A stretch of DNA of 64,000 nt from Dasypus novemcinctus (Eukaryota > Chordata > Mammalia > Cingulata > Dasypodidae). Position numbers and translations under genes: made by a program. The notes beneath the pieces were generated by a model. That model was given only the letters and a program-made list of their open reading frames with translations. It searched no databases and was not told the DNA's origin. Below are positions 10,258 through 22,067 of this stretch, one piece after another; within the stretch, counting starts at the first letter, position 1, and the number at the start of each line of letters is the position of its first letter. Location: positions 177,859,216 to 177,923,215 of the forward strand of contig NC_080673.1 of NCBI RefSeq assembly GCF_030445035.2. The letters are read 5' to 3'.

Positions 10258-11989
10258 GTATTTCCCTTTTCCCTAATAAATATCTTGTACTTCTCATTTT
10301 GTCTAGGCATCTGCTTTGTAGGGGACTCTAATTGATATCTTTTTTTTTACTAGTAAAATATTTTGTGTGGAAAGTGCCATTAAGTTAACTGTAAATATGA
10401 ATCTCTCCTTTTATTGGCTACTAAGTAAGCCCAAGGTTATCTTTTCAATTACCTATTATACCAAGCAATATATATATAGAAATTCCAATTTGCATTAGTT
10501 GGGTTTGTTGAGAGTGGCAGATAGAATTGAACTAGCTTAAGCAAATTGGGGGAATTAGTAGTAGTATAAGTATTAGTATTAGTATTTCATCACTATGAAA
10601 TCTTGTGAAATGCCCAAACTGAACAAATTATTCTTTAGGATTGTTGAAGATGAAGGCAGAGCTTAATGGCAAATATTACTAGGAACTAGAATATTATGTG
10701 TCTGTCTACATTTTGTTTCTGAGTCTTTTAAGCAATTTGCTTCATTCTTCTCTCTTGTTTATTTATGATTTCCTATTTGGAAAAAAAAGGAAACAAGCCC
10801 AATATTGTAAAGAGACAATCTCTACTATGTCTAAATTATGGGAAAGAGACTGACTCAGGTGCCAACAATTTGACCAATCAGTTATTGCCAGGGGCCAAGG
10901 TCACTTTGAATAAATGTGTTCTCCCATATTAAAGATATGGACAGAAAAAAATACCTAGAAGAAAGGAGACTAAGAGGAAACTGAGGTAGAGGCATGAAAA
11001 ACAAGATGCTAATGTACCCAATGGATCATTAGGCAGGAAAGAGTGTTATATAAATTTCTCATTAATGGTTATATTTTTATTTTGAAAATTGTAAAAGATT
11101 GTTCTCAAGTTTTCTGCTGTTATTTATTTTGTAGTTACAGCATTTAGTGGCTTCTGAAACCAGAGCATGCTACTTTCCCATTCAACAATTTTGATATACA
11201 GGCTTTGGCTACTATGGATTTTAAATATTTTTAAATCAGTTTGATGATTTTATATTTATGCTTACTTGTAGCTTGCCATGTTCTAAAATTTTCAATCACA
11301 TGCAAAAATGTTTAAATATATAAGCTGATTTGATACAAACATTAAGATAAAGTTAAATCTAGATGGATGTTAGTAGAGATAAATATGAGCTATGAATTCT
11401 TAACATATAAGAACACCACATTGAGATCTGAGCTTCTTCGATAAGTAAATTAATAGGGGCATATAGTAAATGATCAATTCTAAGAAATATGCATTTCCTA
11501 TAAGAGAAATGCTAAAATAAAGTGACCTGCTCCCATGGGTCCTTATGAAGAGGAAATAATGTGATGAATTTGACAATGTTCTCAATGATGTTTGGATGAA
11601 CACACCAAGAATTTTGTGTAGGTCTTGCTAATGGATGTCCTTCAATGTAAGAAGAAGACATAACATCAAAAAATAATTCCATCTCTGAGCACCATATCAA
11701 TTAAGGTGATAAGATGTTAGGTAATGTGATTCTAGAACAATATTCAGTTCTGGGATGGAGGCATATGTCTTCTATGCACTGGATTATTGTTGTTTATTCT
11801 TTAATAATTCACTTAATGCAAATTATATGAAATATTTGTATAAACTTCCAATTTCACCTATATTCTGGAAATATATTGAAATGAAAAATAGGCGAATTTT
11901 TCAAAATGATATTAGGTAAAATATTTTTGCAACTTGGACAGGCCTAGTATATTGAATGTGTAACTATTTTTTAATAAGCACTGTGTGAT
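10258..11989. other. unassigned AT-rich sequence
   Basis: There are no convincing coding segments or named repeats. Small direct repeats of 'agtattagtatt' type occur near 10558-10586. Confidence 0.4.
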
Positions 11990-12700
11990 CACCAGGGATA
12001 AAGCAGTAAACAAGAGTGACAAGGTTGCTACTCTTTTGGAGTTTACATTTCAGGAGACTAGAGAGGCAATAAACAGGCAATGAAAAAGACATTTAAAATT
12101 GTGATAAGTGCTTAAAAATAAAATTATTAAGTGACTCTGATAAGAAGTGCTTTGTAGTTACTATTTTAAATGGATTAGTGAGGAAAGGATTTTCTGAATA
12201 TGAAATGTAAAAGATGTTAAGCAGATATATTCTCCAAGTATCAGTGAGTTTATATGGTAGCGCCTTGGAATGGGAAGATCATGAGTTAATTAAGAGCTTG
12301 GCTTATTTGAGAAACAGGAAGAAAGGTATGGCTGGCATGGAAGGAAAGGAACAAGTATCAAATAAGGCTGGAGAGATTTTCAGGAGTAAGATAACACAGG
12401 GAACTGACTACCATTACAAGAGGTTTGGAGTTTACTGTAAATTCAAGTACTGTATTTAGCATTTTAACAAAGGTGGCAAAATGATCTGAACTATGTTTTA
12501 TAAAAGATCCCTCTGGTTACTCTATGCCAGTCATTTCAGAGGAGAGTGAGAGTAGGATAGGGGCCTAACTTGGAGCTTTTGCAATGATCTGGGCAAAAAT
12601 GTCACTAGCTTCAGCCTGAGTAATGGGAGCAGAGTGAAATTCAAGAAATACTTCAGAGGTAGAACTGAGACTTGCTGATAGCTTAAATGTGTGGACAAAG
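11990..12700 (+). mobile_element. ancient interspersed repeat, family not resolved
   Basis: The block order 'gataaagcagtaaacaagagtgacaagg', 'gagtttacatttcagg', 'gacaataaacag'-like, 'tgataagtgct', 'tccctctggttactctatg' and 'gcaatgatctgggc' is that of a widespread old mammalian repeat. A second diverged copy lies at 51960-52640, also on the plus strand. I recognise the repeat but cannot name its family safely. Confidence 0.5.
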
Positions 12701-13318
12701 AAAACAGAGGAATCAAGCACTGTTCTTATGTTTCTGAAACAACTTGGTAGATTATATTTAAATTTAACTTATACTTACTGAAGAAAGGAACAATTTTTCT
12801 GGTGAAGAGTGTTTCAAAAGCAAGAGTAATATTTTGAAACTTAAAAGATAGTATGTATTGTATCATATCATTGCATATGTTACATTCATATAATATAGTA
12901 TAGTTTGATTCAGAAATATATAAGAAAAAATCAAACAAGGAAATGAAAATAATTTTCCCATAGATTTTAATTTATAAGAAACAATATTTGAAGACAAAAT
13001 TTTCCTTTGGCATTTCAGGCTTTGGCTGAAAAAATGGCTGTTTGCATTATGGCTCTTGATTTTGAGTCCTTTAGCCTATCAGTTGTCTCCTTACTGTTAG
13101 AAAAAGTATTTCCCAGTTACACTCTTAAAACACTGTTCTTCTAGACTCTGTGACAGAATTTAGGGAGTTTAATATGACTTGAATTATAAAAATAGATTAT
13201 AAAAATTATATAAACTGAAATGACTTGCCTAAATTTCCCTAGTACAAAGAGTAGAAACTCTGAGAAAAACCATGACTGCCTGACTTCTGAGGCTGTCTTC
13301 TTGATCATTTTGTGATGT
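12701..13318. other. unassigned sequence
   Basis: This is AT-rich with no supported feature. Confidence 0.4.
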
Positions 13319-13850
13319 GTATTAGTTAGCCAAAGGATTACTGATGCAAACTACCAGAAATCTGTTGGCTTTTATAATGGGTATTTATTTAGGATAGAGA
13401 AGCTTACAGTTCCCAGGCCATAAAGCATAAATTACTTCCCTTACCAAAGTCTATTGTCGCGTTTTTGGGCAAGATGGCTGCTGGTATCTGCCAGGGTTCA
13501 GGTTTCCTGAGTTCCTCTCTTCCTTGTTTATCTCTGGCCTCAGCTCCTCTGTGTTCTCCACAAGGCCAGCTATAGACTATCAGGTGACTGGCTGTGTCTC
13601 TCTCCCCAGATTTGATTCTCTCTGGGCTCAGCTGCTCTTCTCCTCTGTGTACAGGGTTCTAGCTTAAAACGCCAGCATTAAAACTCCAAAATCAAAACTC
13701 CAACTAACTCTTCTCCTTTGCTGTGTAGTCTTACTGACATGGCCCAATCACACCCCTAATCATAATTTAATTACACTCAGGTACACACCAGTTTACAACC
13801 ATAGTCCAATACCTATTTTTAGAATTCATAAACCATATCAAACTCCTACA
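13319..13850 (-). mobile_element. solo LTR, MaLR/ERVL-like (subfamily shared with 36272-36798)
   Basis: On the minus strand the element starts TGTAGGAGTTTGATATGG (at 13850) and ends near '..ggctaactaatacac' (at 13319). Internal blocks, read on the minus strand, include 'gactttggtaagggaagtaa', 'cctaaataaatacc' and 'gccaacagatttctgg'. The same blocks occur in the same order on the plus strand at 36650-36770, so the two are one LTR subfamily in opposite orientations. No internal retroviral sequence is attached. Confidence 0.75.
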
Positions 13851-14024
13851 GCTACATAGGTCAATCACAAGAATAAAACAAATAAATAAAATAAACACAG
13901 CACAGAATAAAATAAAACAATCATAACACACAAAAACATTTAGGTACTTTGACTCTAATCTTTCTCCATCACTGTTTTTATCCAGTTTTTCATCAGTCTA
14001 ATATACCATGGGTATACTAGTATA
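13851..14024. repeat. A-rich simple sequence
   Basis: Positions 13870-13915 are A-rich with 'aaataaataaaataaa' runs. This could be the remains of a retroelement tail, but no body is assigned. Confidence 0.4.
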
Positions 14025-14225
14025 CTGGTTTTAGAGTACTTACTGCCTATGTAGCTCTGAAGCTTGAGTCACTAAAGCAGTTTATGAAACTTGAACATGT
14101 TACTTGACTCCATTTCCTCAATTTTAAAATGAATAATATTCATAACTTTTAGGATGCTTATTAGGATTAAATTGTTAATGTGAAATTCATAGACTTGTTC
14201 CCAATATATAAATAAGTTTATTAAA
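14025..14225 (+). mobile_element. MIR-like SINE remnant
   Basis: The sequence follows the MIR core pattern: a 'gtttatgaaacttgaacatgttacttgact' block standing where MIR has 'tgtgaccttgggcaagttactt', then 'tccatttcctcaattttaaaatgaataat', then 'aggattaaat'. It is strongly diverged. Confidence 0.55.
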
Positions 14226-15244
14226 CATCATTTTTATTGCTGACTGAATTGACCTAAGACCTTAAACTGTAACCCATATTTTTAAAGTCTTGTAGTTTTC
14301 TTCTGCACCTACAATCTCCTTTTCACAGAGTTTATCTATTGTTACTTGAGTCAACATTTTGCCCCATTTCTCCTTCCTCCAACTTCCGCACTTCGCCAGT
14401 GGGTGCTTTGATATCCCTACCAAAACCTCAATGGTATTTTACAGTGCACAGAGTTCCAGGCAGGAGGAGCATGCAGGGCTGCATCTTTCCCTCCCAGTGT
14501 TTGTTCTTCTGAGATCTGTTTCTCTAGTCCTGCCTATGTTTTGACAAATAACCTTGTTCACCCCACATTTTCAAGTCTGAGTCACCTTAATGTTCTTCAG
14601 TTCATATGCATTGGCATTTACTTTCACATTCAAGTTCTGGGTATCTGTCTAATGAATCCTTTTACCTACAAACTATTGTATCTGCCTTGCTTCTGTCAAT
14701 CCCCACTTAACAAATTAGGGTTCTTATCCATATAAAGGAAACTACCAGAGTTTTACTGACAATATTCTCAAATTGATATTTCCTCTCTGATAGTAATGCT
14801 TTTCCCATCAGGAGAAACATATTGTTACTTCATTGTTGACCTGCTTAGTTAACTATTTACCTGATTTATGCTTGGAGGTTTCCAACCCCCAGAGACCTCA
14901 AGTCTTGGTCACCTAACAGAAATTCCCCCAACAACTGATCCAGCCTACTGACATCTATCTTACTTTAGTAGCTAGGATATAGGATAAAACCGATTTTAAT
15001 AAGACAAAATGAGATTGCGCTTAATTTGTAAATTGATGCAAGAACAATGTGGTCTCTCATTACTCTCTGATTATAAGAATATGTGCAATTTTTTTTCACT
15101 CTGTGATTTTTTTTTTCCGTTTGTCAGACAGGGTCTCTCGAAATATACAGAATGTCAATTAAGACACTGACTTAAAGTTAAAATTAAGCCATAAGGGCAA
15201 CAATAAGATACAAAAGTGACTAAAAACAAATAAACAAACAAATA
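14226..15244. other. unassigned sequence
   Basis: Two short open segments (14359-14544 and 14541-14735, plus strand) have no recognisable homology or splice signals. I treat them as chance. Confidence 0.4.
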
Positions 15245-15715
15245 CCTGATACTAGTAATTGCTAGTGAGGATGAGTAACATCAAGAACTCTGATTCGTTA
15301 TTTATTGATGAAAAGGCAAAGTGGTACAATCACATTGGCAAACAGATTTTTACAAAGCTAAATTTAGTCTAACCAGATGATCCAGCAATTATAATCCTAG
15401 GTATTTACCCAGATAATTTGAAAACTATGCCCACCCAAAAATCAACATGCAAATGTTTTTAACAATTTTATTTATATTTGCCAAAAACTAGAGGCAATCA
15501 AGATGTCCTTCAATCAATGAATAAAGGTCAAACTAGCTGTTATTCCATTGGAAAATTATCAACTAGAAGGGGGCATAATGTAGTCTACTGGGTAGTTGAT
15601 AACCTTCTACAACTTAATTTAGATGGTGGTTACCTGGTTGTATTTGCATGTAAAAATCATCAAGTTGTACACATAAGATTTGTGCAGTTCAGGACCTATA
15701 AATTTTAGCTCATAT
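15245..15715 (+). mobile_element. L1 3' end fragment (old)
   Basis: The blocks 'aaccagatgatccagcaattataatcctaggtatttaccc', 'cccaaaaatc', 'aactagaggcaatcaagatgtcc', 'aatgaataaa' and 'ggtggttacctggttgtatttg' follow the order of the ORF2 end and 3' untranslated region of old L1 elements on the plus strand. It is diverged and deleted in the middle. Confidence 0.7.
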
Positions 15716-16543
15716 GGAAAGAAATGGAATTATTTCTTTGAAAATATCCCCTAAATTATATAATCATTTACATGTAACTATAATTTGATTTATTTCCTAA
15801 CGGGAAACAAGCTTTCGACACTGCATTTTTACACCCTAAATATATTTTTTGAGAGTCAGCTATGGAAACCATTTGTCTAACAAGTCAATAATTTAAAAAT
15901 TGCTTCATGCTACCGTGGACATTATTGACAAATTTTGTCTAAGCCATTCTCAGTATTGGAGTGGCATGGAATTGACCAATCTATTGGATTACAAGACCTC
16001 ATAAATGGATTTATGGTTTGAAGTTATAAGGAATTCAAAATTTTATATCTTAGTTTACAAATAATTGTAGAAACATTTTCATTTCAACAGGTTATTGATA
16101 CCATTAAAAGTGTTCAAGAGAGAAATCTATTATAATTTTCTGTTATTTAGATGATCCTATTAACTGCATGAGAATTCACATTAAAAAATATTAAATTGTT
16201 CCAAAGCCAGTGCATTTCTAAGCCCATGATAACTTAAAAAGTGTATATAGGTTCTACAAAGGGATAGTTTGGAAATCACAGCTACATTGAGAATATTGAT
16301 ATTTCAAGAATACCCTCTTACTGTTCCCCCAACCCCAGCACCTTCAAAAACAACCCTAAGAGAATTTGGCAAAAATTGCCAGAAAAGTTAACTGAGAAGA
16401 GACAATAGTGACAAACTCCTTGTATATTTGGTCTAATTAAGGCTAATTTTGCCACATGAGACTTTTAGGAGTTTACTTTGGTTTGAAATAAACAGTTGTT
16501 GTCATAAGCATATAATCTGCGGTTCATCTTCATTTCTTTATAC
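15716..16543. other. unassigned sequence
   Basis: I found no supported feature in these roughly 830 bases. Confidence 0.4.
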
Positions 16544-16706
16544 CTAGGTTGAAGACTTAATGGATGTTCCTTATTTTCCTCTGTGTTTCCCGGAAATACA
16601 TAGATGCTCAACATTGCATGGGAGTTTTCTGCCGTAGAATTGCTCTCACCACCTTCTATGGATGCTGCTTGATTTTGTGTCATTCTCTATATTTACAAGC
16701 CTTAAG
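16544..16706 (-). CDS. candidate first coding exon (unidentified gene)
   Basis: On the minus strand an ATG at 16683 has a favourable context (A at -3) and opens a frame that reads 46 codons to a good donor-like site, 'ctag|gtataaag', at 16544/16543. The intron phase would be 2. A weak acceptor-like 'tttatcttaag' ends at about 16707, so an exon of roughly 163 nt is possible. The peptide is polar and low in cysteine, starting MTQNQAASIEGGESN and containing YVFPGNTEENKEHPL. It resembles a cytosolic N-terminal tail more than repeat-derived sequence. I cannot match it to a family. The frame stays open to 16465 beyond the donor, so a meaningless 72-codon open frame is the main alternative. Confidence 0.2.
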
Positions 16707-17329
16707 ATAAATGTTCAGGTATTCTCTCCTTCACCATGATTGATGATATCAATAGAAAGAACATGAATTCTACTACAAAGTTAGATTTCCTCTTTTCCTC
16801 ATCAGAGTCTATGCTTACACCTAAAAACCAAATAAACAGAAAAAAATTAACCTTCTTAAAGAGACAAACCTCCCAAGGCAACATGCTCTATATTCACAAA
16901 AGAGCATACTATTAAAGCAGAGAGAGTCTATAACCTAACTGAAATAGAATGGCTTGATATTAAACATGATAAAGTCAGAGAACATGCATCAATATATTCC
17001 CAAAACTTATAAGTAGAAGAGCAAATGCTGTCATTACTGTCACTGGAAGAAGTTCTGTGGCTGGATTTTTCAACTCAGCAGTACCATATTCATGGACAAA
17101 TATTTAAGAGAATGATAAATAGCATTAAAATATAAAACAGAATAGGTTTTCCCAACAAACATAGATGAAACATCAAAATTACCAGTGAAACTTACTTTCT
17201 AGATAAGAAACCTAAAACATTTGCATACGTTCACTTCCAATTATTCTGTAATCACCCGAATAAGTATCTCCTTCTCTCAGCTATGGTACACATTTTCAAA
17301 TTCAAGCCCCTTATAATTTCTAGTAGAAC
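16707..17329. other. unassigned sequence
   Basis: I found no supported feature. A minus-strand open segment at 16702-16884 is hydrophobic but has no splice context or homology that I can see. Confidence 0.4.
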
Positions 17330-17775
17330 TGGGTGACTCACTTTTATTGAAACATGCTCTCTATGTTTTCATGGCTTGCCTCTATTCATAGTTTTCCTTT
17401 TGCCTGAAATTTCCCTTTGCCTAAAATTCTACCTCAATATCCTTCCTTCTTCCATTTCCAAATTTACTGATTCATTGTAATGTTTGTGTTGATCATTCTG
17501 TATTTGTCTTAATGCATCTGCTCTTCCATTCATCTAGACAGTGTGGAAGACAGATTAAAAAGTAATTATGAGGCTAAATTAAACATATATTTGAGTTAAA
17601 ATTATAGGACAGATGTGGGATAGGTGTGATTAATCACACTTTATTGGATAATGAATTCCTTTATGATGGACATTATATTTTAATATTCAACTTTGTATAC
17701 CTTATACCTATGTATTTGGTACATTACAACTTTGCATATCATAAATGTTCAATAAATATTTGGTAAATGATTGAT
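17330..17775 (+). mobile_element. L2-like LINE fragment
   Basis: The pattern 'ttgcctgaaatttccctttgcc', 'tctacctcaatatccttcc', 'ttgtcttaatgcatctgctc' and a terminal 'ataaatgttcaataaatatttggtaaatga' is the arrangement of the L2 3' end, which ends in 'caataaatgtttgttgaatga'-like sequence. About 100 bp in the middle (17540-17640) look like an insertion or are unalignable. Confidence 0.55.
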
Positions 17776-18713
17776 ATTATATGATTAGTTCATAATTATC
17801 TTCATGGCAAGTTAAAGAGGAGATTACCATTTAGGCCAGACCAAAACTATGAGAAAGCTTTGCTGTCATTCCTTAGTTAATTAATATCAGGACCCTCTTT
17901 TTCTCTCTTCCTAGACATAACTATTACTTTACGTCTCAATATTATTTGATTCTATCTTGACTAAGTTCTTGTGGTTTTCTAAGATTTTATTTATTAAATA
18001 TTAATGTATTATAATAAAGTTTATCATTAGAATTTACCCTGAAAAAAAGAGATTGGTCTTCTAGTGTAGCTTTTTCTCTACTCTAATTAGGTCATGATCT
18101 GTTTATCAGAATGTTGTCCATATGTGAGATGGGTACACCCACAGACATTGACTTGAATCCTAACTAATTGCTTTAGCAACTTTTAGACCCCTAAAAATAG
18201 AAACTCAGTCTGTTTTAAAGGGGTGAATGGATATATTTGACCCAGAAAAGAAATATTAAATAAAATTTAAGGGAAAAAACTTTTTTGCTGGGTGTAGAAA
18301 AACATACAAAAATTAGTTTTAACTAAAGTTGGCTGCATAAAATTTAAAAAAATTATGGAGACAGTTCTGGATATTGATAAAAAGAAAAAACTATATAATA
18401 TTAAAGTAAGGATAGATAACTGCTTTTTTTTTTTAGGGCATTAGAAAGAATCTTTGAAGAGAATTCTATGGTATTATATATTTTACTTTGGGTAGTTTAT
18501 CTCCATCTGGCTTATGTATGTGGGGATGGGATTTAGGGCTCTGCAGTCAAGGTTAGGTTTATTATACTTCTGATGCAGAAGAGTAATCCTGCAAAGGCTG
18601 ATGATTTTGGCAATATTAAGGTTTTATTTCTTACATTGTATGTTAACCATTTGAGTAACTGAAACTGTTACTTTTGGGAGCAATAAGACATTCTGCCATA
18701 TGTGATGTAGAAA
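17776..18713. other. unassigned AT-rich sequence
   Basis: There are no open frames or repeats that I can name with support. Confidence 0.4.
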
Positions 18714-18761
18714 TATGGACATACCTCTTTTTATTGAACTTTGCTTTGTTGTGCTTCACTC

Positions 18762-19208
18762 TGATGATTAATTTCATATGTCAACTTGACCAAGTTATGG
18801 TGTCCAATCATTTGGTCAGGCAAAACATTGGCCTGATTGCTACTATATGGATATTTTGTGGATTTAAATAATCAATAAAGTGACTGCTTTTATGTCTGAT
18901 TGCATCTACAATCAATTGAGGAGATTGCATTGATGATGCATAAAGACTCCTCCAATCTTTTGAAGGAATTGAAAGGAGATGTGATTATTTAAGCAGTCAA
19001 AACAGAGAATGTCCATCTCTATATCAGTCTGCCAAATTCTCTTGGTAAACCATCAAAAACCTTCATTGGAGTTCCCAGCTTGTGGCCCACTCTACAGAAT
19101 TTGGAAATGTCCATTCCCACAGTTACTTGAGACAATTCTCATAAAAATATCGTAATATTTACATATCTTTGGTTGGGTCTGTTTAACTAGAGGACTCCAA
19201 CTAACACA
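18762..19208 (+). mobile_element. solo ERV-L LTR inside Tigger1
   Basis: It starts TGATGATTAATTTC with 'tatgtcaacttgacc' and ends 'gactccaactaacaca', the usual ends of ERV-L LTRs. The blocks 'accttcattggagt', 'cagaatttgga' and 'atatttacatatc' match the 5' LTR of the provirus at 427-868, so this is a solo LTR of that or a sister family. It disrupts the Tigger1 left end about 45 bp in. Confidence 0.8.
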
Positions 19209-19221
19209 TTATTTTACTCTG

Positions 19222-19675
19222 TGTGGTGGTTTGAAGCTGTATGTATCCCAGAAAAAAAGTGTTCTAAAATTTAATCCATTGCTATGGGTGTGGACCCATT
19301 GTAAGCAGAACATTAAGCTACTTCCACTAAGATACTATCCACTTCAATCTGATTCACCTTTCATCCTTTTACTGGAGTCCTTTATAAATGGGATGAATAC
19401 AGAGAGAGAGAGAGAGAGAAAAGCCATGAAGGAAAGAAGGTGAAATCATTGAAATTCAGAAGAGAGGGAGAGACCAGCAGATACTGCCATGTGCTTTGCC
19501 ATGTGACAGGTAAACCAAGGATTACTGGTTGCCAGTCTCTGTGAAAAAAAGCATTACCTCGATGATGACTTGATTTGGAAATTTTCCAAGACTCTAACCA
19601 TAAATGAATAAATTCTCATTGTTTAAGCTGAGCCATTTCATGGTATTTGTTTGAAGCTGTCTAGGAAACTAAAAG
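19222..19675 (+). mobile_element. solo MaLR-like LTR inside Tigger1
   Basis: It starts TGTGGTGGTTTGAAGCTG and ends near 'ctaggaaactaaaag'. Internal blocks 'gtgtggacccattgtaag', 'ggagtcctttataaatgggatg', a GA run at 19400-19420 and 'aataaattctcattg' (polyadenylation region) define the family also seen at 25081-25450 and 28049-28498. Only 13 bp separate it from the preceding ERV-L LTR. Confidence 0.8.
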
Positions 19676-20049
19676 ACTGCTTTGGAAATATTGTGTTTTT
19701 TACAAATTGAAGATTTGTGGCAAACTTGCATCAAATATCTCTGTCAGTGCCATATTTCCAATAGCTTGTGTTTACTTCATGTCTCTGTCACATTTTGGTA
19801 ATTCTTGCAATATTTCAAACTTATCATTATTATTATATCTGTTGATGTGATCTGTTATCAGTGGCTTTTGATGTTACTATTGCATTGTTTTGAGATGCCA
19901 CAATCTGTGCTCATATAAAACATCAAACTTAATTGATTCATCAACTGACCAAACTTAATTGATTCATCAACTGACCCTTGTCCCTCTCTCTTTCATCTCA
20001 GGCATCCATATTTCTGAAACATGATGATATTGAAACTAGGTCAATTAAT

Positions 20050-21765
20050 AACCTTACAATTGTTTCTAAATGTTCAAGTAGAAGGAAGAGTCACATGCCT
20101 CTCACTTTAAATCAAAAGCTAAAAATTATTAAGCTTAGTGAGGAAGACATGACAGAAGCCAAAGGTTAGGCCTCTAGCACCAGTTAGCCAAGCTGAGAAT
20201 GCAAAACAAAGGTATTTGAAGGAAATTAAAAGTGCTACTCCAGAGAACACATGAATGATAAGGAAGTGAAACAGATTTAATACAGAGCTGGAGAATGTTC
20301 TAGTGGTCTGGATAGAAGACCAAACCCACCATGACATTCCCTTAAGTCAAAGCCTAATCCAGAGCAATGCCTTAACTCTCAATTCTATGAAGACTGAGAG
20401 AGTTGAGGAAACAGAAGCAAAGTTTGAAGCAGGCAGAAGCTATATGCCTTAAGGAAAGGATCCATCTTCCTAACATCAAAGTGTAAGGTGAAGCAGTAAG
20501 TGCTAATGTAGAAATTAGAGCAAGTTATCCAGAAGGTCTAGTGAAGGAAATTGATGAAGATGGCTATACTAAACAATATATTTTCAGCATAGACAAAACA
20601 GATGCCATCTTTCCTAACTAGAGAGAAGTCAATGCCTGGTTTCAAAGCTTCAAAGATAGGCTTACTCTCTTATTGTGGACTAAGGCAGCTGATGACTTTA
20701 AGTTGAAGCCAATGCTCATTTACCATTCAAGAATTCCTAAGAATCTGAAGAATTATGCTAAATTGACTCTGCCAGTTCTTTATAAATGGAACTTCAAAAT
20801 CTGGACGACAGCACATCTGTTTACAAAATAGTTTACTGAATATTTTAAGCCCACTGTTGAAACCAACTGCTGAAAAAAATAGATTCCCTTCAAAATATAA
20901 CTGCTCATTGACAATTCACCTGGTCATCTGAGAGCTCTAGTGGAGATGACCAATAAAATGAATGTTGTTTTAATGCCGGTTAAACACAACATTCATTCTG
21001 CAGACCCTGGATCAAGGAGTAATTTTGCCTTAAATCTTATTAGTTAAGAAATATATTTTGCAAGGCAATTGTGTCCCTAGATCATGATTCCTCTGATGGA
21101 TCTGGGCAATGTAAATTGAAAACATTCTGGATAGGATTCACCTTTCTAGATGCTTTTAAGAACATTCATGCTTCATGGGAGAAGGTAAAAAATATCAAGA
21201 TTAATAGGCGTTTGGAAGGAATTGAATCCAGCCTTCACAGATGACTTTGAAGAGTTCAGGATTTCAGTTGAGGAAGTGAAAGCAGATGTGGTAGAAAAAG
21301 TAAAACAGATAAAATTAGAATTGGATCTTGAAGATGCTACTGAATTGCTGCAATCTCATTGTTAAACTTGAACAGATGAAGAATTGCTTCATATCAATGA
21401 GTAAAAAAAATAATTTCTTAAGATTGAATGTATGCTTGATAAAGACGTTATGAACGTTGTTGAAATAACAAAGAGTTTAGATTATTACATAAACTTAGTC
21501 GATAAAACAGCAGCAGGTTTTGAGAAGATTAATTCCAATTTCAAAAGAAGTTTTACTCTGGGTAAAATGATATTAAACAGCATCAAATGTTATAGAAAAA
21601 TATTTTATGAAAGAAGAATCAATTATGAAAAAAATCATCATTTACTTATTTTAAGAAATTGCCACAACCTATTCAATTTTCAGCAACTACCCCCTGATCG
21701 GTCAGCAGTCATCAACAGTGAGGCAAGACCCTTCACCAGCAAAAAGACAACGACTCACTGAAGGC
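20050..21765 (+). pseudogene. Tigger1 transposase pseudogene
   Basis: Conceptual translation in shifting frames gives a pogo-type transposase with CENP-B-like DNA-binding helices. The first piece (to 20169) reads 'LTLNQKLKIIKLSEED', the first helix-turn-helix. In the catalytic domain the three aspartates of the DDD triad are still encoded: GAC at 20592-20594 (in IDKT), GAC at 20910-20912 (in LIDNSPGH) and GAT at 21010-21012 (in LDQGV). The C-terminal part is one open segment at 21432-21761. Frameshifts, small deletions and stops between the pieces (for example near 20170, 20630 and 21370) show that the gene is dead. It is part of the transposon and not a host gene. Confidence 0.9.
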
Positions 21766-22067
21766 TCAGATAATGGTTAGTGTTCTTTTAGGAATAATCA
21801 GTATTTTTAATTAAGGTATGCCCATTGTATTTTAGACGTAATGTTATTTCTATACTTAATAAACAATGTTATAGTAAACATTACTTTTATATGCTTTTGG
21901 AACCTCCCTCCCCCCCTCCCACCCCCGCAAATACTGTGTGACCCACTTTATTGTGATATTAGCTTAATTGTTTATAATCTAGAACTGAACCTATAATATC
22001 TCTAAGGTAGGACTGAATGGTTTTCAGGCCACTTCTGGTAATTGGGAAGTTTGTTTAGAAATGTATG

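Larger units (their letters stand above)
18716..22015 (+). mobile_element. Tigger1 DNA transposon, near full length, with two nested LTRs
   Basis: The left end 'ggacatacctctttttattg' (from 18716) and the right end 'tctctaaggtaggactg' (to 22015) are diverged terminal inverted repeats of Tigger1. TA precedes the left end (18714-18715), while AA follows the right end where the duplicated TA would be. After removal of the two inserted LTRs (18762-19208 and 19222-19675) the remainder is about 2.4 kb, the length of an intact Tigger1. The block 'acaaattgaagatttgtggcaaac' after the LTRs continues the 5' region. Tigger1 is a pogo-type (Tc1/mariner superfamily) element moved by a cut-and-paste transposase, long inactive in mammals. 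Confidence 0.92.
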
